DNA of 64,000 nucleotides from Pseudomonas citrullilanati (GTDB lineage: Bacteria > Pseudomonadota > Gammaproteobacteria > Pseudomonadales > Pseudomonadaceae), in contig NZ_JAUQOP010000004.1 in NCBI RefSeq assembly GCF_030580855.1, positions 62,001-126,000 of the forward strand. Direction: 5' to 3'. Under the pieces are notes generated by a model. It did not search any database. It saw only the letters and a program-made list of their open reading frames with translations, and was not told the origin of the DNA. Of the stretch, positions 61,828-64,000 are shown one piece after another. Position numbers and translations under genes: made by a program. Every line of letters begins with the position of its first letter. Positions within the stretch are counted from its first letter, which is position 1.

Positions 61828-62409
61828 TTACAAATCCAAATTCGACAGCAGCAGGTGCAGCGCACTTTCTAAATCTTGTTTCGTGTATCCAGCACGTGCC
61901 ATGACCTGCAGTCCGGGAAAAGCCAGAACCAACAGACGGGCCAATTCTCGGGCATTCCGGTTACTACCCAATGACCCATCTTGTTGCCCTCGCTCAATCG
62001 CCCTCTCCAACGCCTCCTCAATGAGACGAAAGTCCTCCATGACCCTCTGACGGACATCAAGATCATGTGCCGCCATCTCTACAGCTTGATTGATGCTCAT
62101 GCAGCCATGAGATTCACTTGGGTCATTAAGGTCAGCAAAAAGAGAACGGAAGAACGACTCGATAGACAGGCGTGCAGGGCCGTCCTGCAAGGCTCTATGC
62201 ATGTCTTTAGCTCGCTCACGACGATAGGCGTCGAACGCCATAATAAATAACTCGCGCTTGCCGCCAAATGTTGCGTACAAACTGCTTTTGCTCAGCCCCG
62301 TGGCGCCGAGAAGGTCAGTTATTGAAGTTGCCTCATAACCTTTGCGCCAGAACACAACCATTGCCTTGTGTAAAGCTTCTTGCGTATTGAATGTCTGCGG
62401 TCTGGACAT
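61828..62409 (-). CDS. TetR-family repressor of the hydrolase/SnoaL operon
   Basis: A 193-residue TetR protein. The HTH is at about residues 8-52 (HKAMVVFWRKGYEATSITDL, LGATGLSKSSLYATFGGKRE) and a C-terminal TetR_C_16-like domain follows. The pattern matches the AcrR/NemR-like group that responds to electrophiles. ATG at 62409 lies 66 bp after GGACCGATCGGTCC. It is probably autoregulated and represses the two downstream genes. Inducer unknown. Confidence 0.87.
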   Translation of the reverse strand: MSRPQTFNTQEALHKAMVVFWRKGYEATSITDLLGATGLSKSSLYATFGGKRELFIMAFDAYRRERAKDMHRALQDGPARLSIESFFRSLFADLNDPSESHGCMSINQAVEMAAHDLDVRQRVMEDFRLIEEALERAIERGQQDGSLGSNRNARELARLLVLAFPGLQVMARAGYTKQDLESALHLLLSNLDL

Positions 62410-62474
62410 GTTCGATTCGAGCGCTCCGTTGCGTAAGCCGGATTGGACTGTATGGGAACTACTCTAACCGTTAA

Positions 62475-62488
62475 GGACCGATCGGTCC
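62475..62488. promoter_or_regulatory. Perfect palindrome GGACCGATCGGTCC upstream of tetR
   Basis: A perfect 14-bp palindrome 66 bp before the tetR start. The best of the four related sites. Likely operator for autoregulation. Confidence 0.6.
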
Positions 62489-62531
62489 AGAATAACGTCA
62501 AACCACTGGTCGGTAAGCGACAGCTCATCAG

Positions 62532-63304
62532 TCAAGTGGCGTGTTTCAGCCTCAGTCGCATATGCAGTGACCGGTCTGCGCAAGCGATGATCGTTCCACC
62601 ATACTGCGCTGAGCTGCCATCCCAAGTGGTAATCACTCCATCAGCGCCTTTTACTATCGGAATCAACGCTTGGATATCGTAAGGCTGCAGACTGGCTTCG
62701 ATCACCACATCAACGAATCCCGATGCGAGCATGCAGTACGCATAACAATCTCCGCCAAAACGAACCAACTTCACCTGATCCGCTACCGCTTGAAAAGCGT
62801 CTCGACGAACTGCCGTGTCGAACAACTGCAATGTCGTGCACATCAACGTGGCCGAGGAAATTTCCGGGCATTGACGTGTTTTAACTTGTTTCCATTGAGC
62901 CAAGCGCCTTCAGGCGTGCCAACGTACCGCTCGCCAGTAAATGGCTGATTCATCACGCCGAGCACAGGACGCTGACCATCGTTTAGGGCTATTAGCGTCC
63001 CCCATAGTGGCAAGCCAGTGATAAACGATCGAGTCCCATCGATAGGATCAAGTACCCAACTCAGTTCACTGCGCCCCTGCAGCGAGCCTTCCTCCTCACC
63101 TAAAATTCCATGTGTGGAGTATTGATCCTGAATCAGTTCACGCATTGCTTGTTCGGCTTTACGATCAGCCAAGGTTACCGGACCTTAGACGCTACCCCCT
63201 TTGTGCTTTACATCCAACGTGCTTCGAAAGTACGGCTCAATAACCTCAGCGGAGACATCAGCTAAACGCTCAGCGAAATGCTGATACTCATTAATCAAAC
63301 GCAT
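62532..63304 (-). pseudogene. Inositol-monophosphatase-family (HisN-like) gene, broken
   Basis: From ATG at 63304 the frame reads MRLINEYQHFAERLADVSAE to GGSV, then an in-frame TAA (63183-63185), then PVTLADRKAEQAMRELIQDQ. The family motifs ILGEEEG and VLDPIDGTRSFITGLPLWGT follow. At about 62860 a single-base shift moves to a second frame, SSATLMCTTLQLFDTAVRRD to LRFGGDCYAY-type sequence and the end (TWDGSSAQYGGTI). Two disabling changes mean no full-length enzyme. It would have been a histidinol-phosphatase or related phosphatase. It abuts ccmE where ccmF is expected. Confidence 0.8.
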
Positions 63305-63314
63305 GTCCAACACA

Positions 63315-63770
63315 TCAGCCCTCCTTCCCGGGCGCGGGCGCTGTCTGGCCGCTGTCTTTCAAGGCCTTGGTCACTTCCGGCGGCATGTATTTTTCATCGT
63401 GCTTGGCCAGCACTTCGTCGGCCACCACCACGCCGTCGGCATTTAGCTTGCCCAAGGCGACAATGCCCTGCCCTTCGCGGAACAGGTCCGGCAGGATGCC
63501 GCGGTAGGTGATGGTCACGGTCTTGTTGAAGTCGGTGACGTTGAAGGTCACGTCCAGGGAATCCCCGGAGCGCACCAGCGAACCTTTCTCCACCATGCCG
63601 CCGGCACGGATGCGCGTGTCCTTCGGTGCTTCGCCGTTGGCGATCTGGGTCGGGGTGTAGAACAGGTTGATGTTCTGTTGCAGGGCACTCAGGGCCAGGC
63701 CGACCGCGGCGCCCACGCCCACCAGGATCGCAAGAATGATGACAAGACGTTTTTTGCGCAGCGGATTCAC
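63315..63770 (-). CDS. ccmE: Cytochrome c maturation haem chaperone CcmE
   Basis: A 151-residue protein with an N-terminal membrane anchor ([20 protein letters not shown], residues 9-28), an OB-fold domain and the haem-binding His124 with Tyr128 (VLAKHDEKY). It carries haem from CcmC to the CcmF/H ligase. Its start overlaps the ccmD stop by 4 bp. Its TGA overlaps an ATG (TGATG), as it would with ccmF, but the frame after that ATG ends after a few codons. The normal partner ccmF is missing from this place. Confidence 0.95.
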   Translation of the reverse strand: MNPLRKKRLVIILAILVGVGAAVGLALSALQQNINLFYTPTQIANGEAPKDTRIRAGGMVEKGSLVRSGDSLDVTFNVTDFNKTVTITYRGILPDLFREGQGIVALGKLNADGVVVADEVLAKHDEKYMPPEVTKALKDSGQTAPAPGKEG

Positions 63771-63943
63771 TGACCGTTCTCCCGGCGCAGACGACGCGCC
63801 TCCTGTTGCAGATACCGCCTGCGGGCCAGGACCGGCACCGCCACGTTGAGGACCAGCACGGCCAGGCAGATGCCATAGGCTGACCAGACATACAGGCCAT
63901 GATGGCCCATGGCGAGGAACTCGCCGAATGAAGCGAAACTCAT
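63767..63943 (-). CDS. ccmD: CcmD, small haem-exporter subunit
   Basis: A 58-residue protein with one membrane helix ([20 protein letters not shown], about residues 19-38) and a basic tail ([16 protein letters not shown]), as usual for CcmD. It helps release holo-CcmE from CcmABC. ATG at 63943 overlaps the ccmC stop (ATGA); a frame from 63985 would run into ccmC. Confidence 0.9.
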   Translation of the reverse strand: MSFASFGEFLAMGHHGLYVWSAYGICLAVLVLNVAVPVLARRRYLQQEARRLRRENGQ

Positions 63944-64000
63944 CGAGCGCTCTCCAGGCTGCTCTGCACTTCGGCCTTCACCCAACTGGCGCGGGCCTCG
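63940..64000 (-). CDS. ccmC: CcmC C-terminus (partial, runs off the window)
   Basis: The last 19 codons, [19 protein letters not shown], match the usual Pseudomonas CcmC tail, followed by TGA overlapping the ccmD start. CcmC is the haem-handling membrane protein of the CcmABC complex. The rest lies beyond the window. Confidence 0.8.
   Translation of the reverse strand, partial: EARASWVKAEVQSSLESAR

Overview
The window looks like a chromosomal stretch of a fluorescens-lineage Pseudomonas. The evidence is high GC with Pseudomonas-style codon use, REPIN repeats, a PA2601-PA2603-like thiol dioxygenase/rhodanese block, glcDEF, ccmCDE, and a HopAA1/RopAA-like effector behind an hrp box. Assignments rest on reading the translated sequence and on recalled family knowledge; no database search was run.

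Layout. 1-7.6 kb: end of a membrane protein, an unknown protein, TspO, a LysR regulator, an EamA exporter, an SDR, a ProX-type betaine-binding protein and a DgcA/StcD-like demethylase. 7.7-10.0 kb: a HrpL-type promoter, a HopAA1-like type III effector and two small unknown genes. 10.2-36.2 kb: a large sulfur-scavenging supercluster. It has a minus-strand run (permease, ATPase, binding lipoprotein, TonB, ExbB, ExbD), an SsuD-like monooxygenase, a nine-unit tandem REPIN array, a class II aldolase, a LysR regulator, a thiol dioxygenase, a four-domain rhodanese, a five-gene run (binding protein, DszA/NtaA-type monooxygenase, Tat-exported binding protein, DszC/SfnB-type monooxygenase, 2-hydroxyacid dehydrogenase), then TonB receptor, Tat-exported L-amino-acid oxidase, exported RidA, second TonB receptor and a fourth binding protein. 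36.3-42.3 kb: LysR, quinone reductase, a LysR remnant and glcDEF.

At 42.6 kb a tRNA-Gly 3' end, with its terminator but without the tRNA body, marks a probable island junction. To its right lie an inverted-repeat element, frameshifted small genes, an AT-rich block (chemoreceptor, two unknown genes, AraC regulator), a polyamine oxidation operon (AraC with an NTF2-like domain, PuuB-like oxidase, cupin, PotF-like binding protein), an IS256-family insertion with a decayed transposase and 8-bp target duplication, an EamA/TetR/SoxC/cytochrome c block with shared palindromes, a DUF2946 protein with a TonB receptor, and a TetR/metallo-hydrolase/SnoaL operon. The window closes with a broken inositol-phosphatase-family gene abutting ccmE, where ccmF would be expected.

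How the parts work together. In the supercluster, outer-membrane receptors energised by a dedicated TonB-ExbB-ExbD, several periplasmic binding proteins feeding one ABC core, flavin monooxygenases that release sulfite from organosulfur compounds, and thiol and persulfide enzymes form a candidate outer-membrane-to-cytoplasm sulfur route. Two short sequence motifs recur in front of its transcription units. The exported amino-acid oxidase next to an exported RidA suggests a periplasmic oxidase/imine-hydrolase module and is the most novel-looking part.
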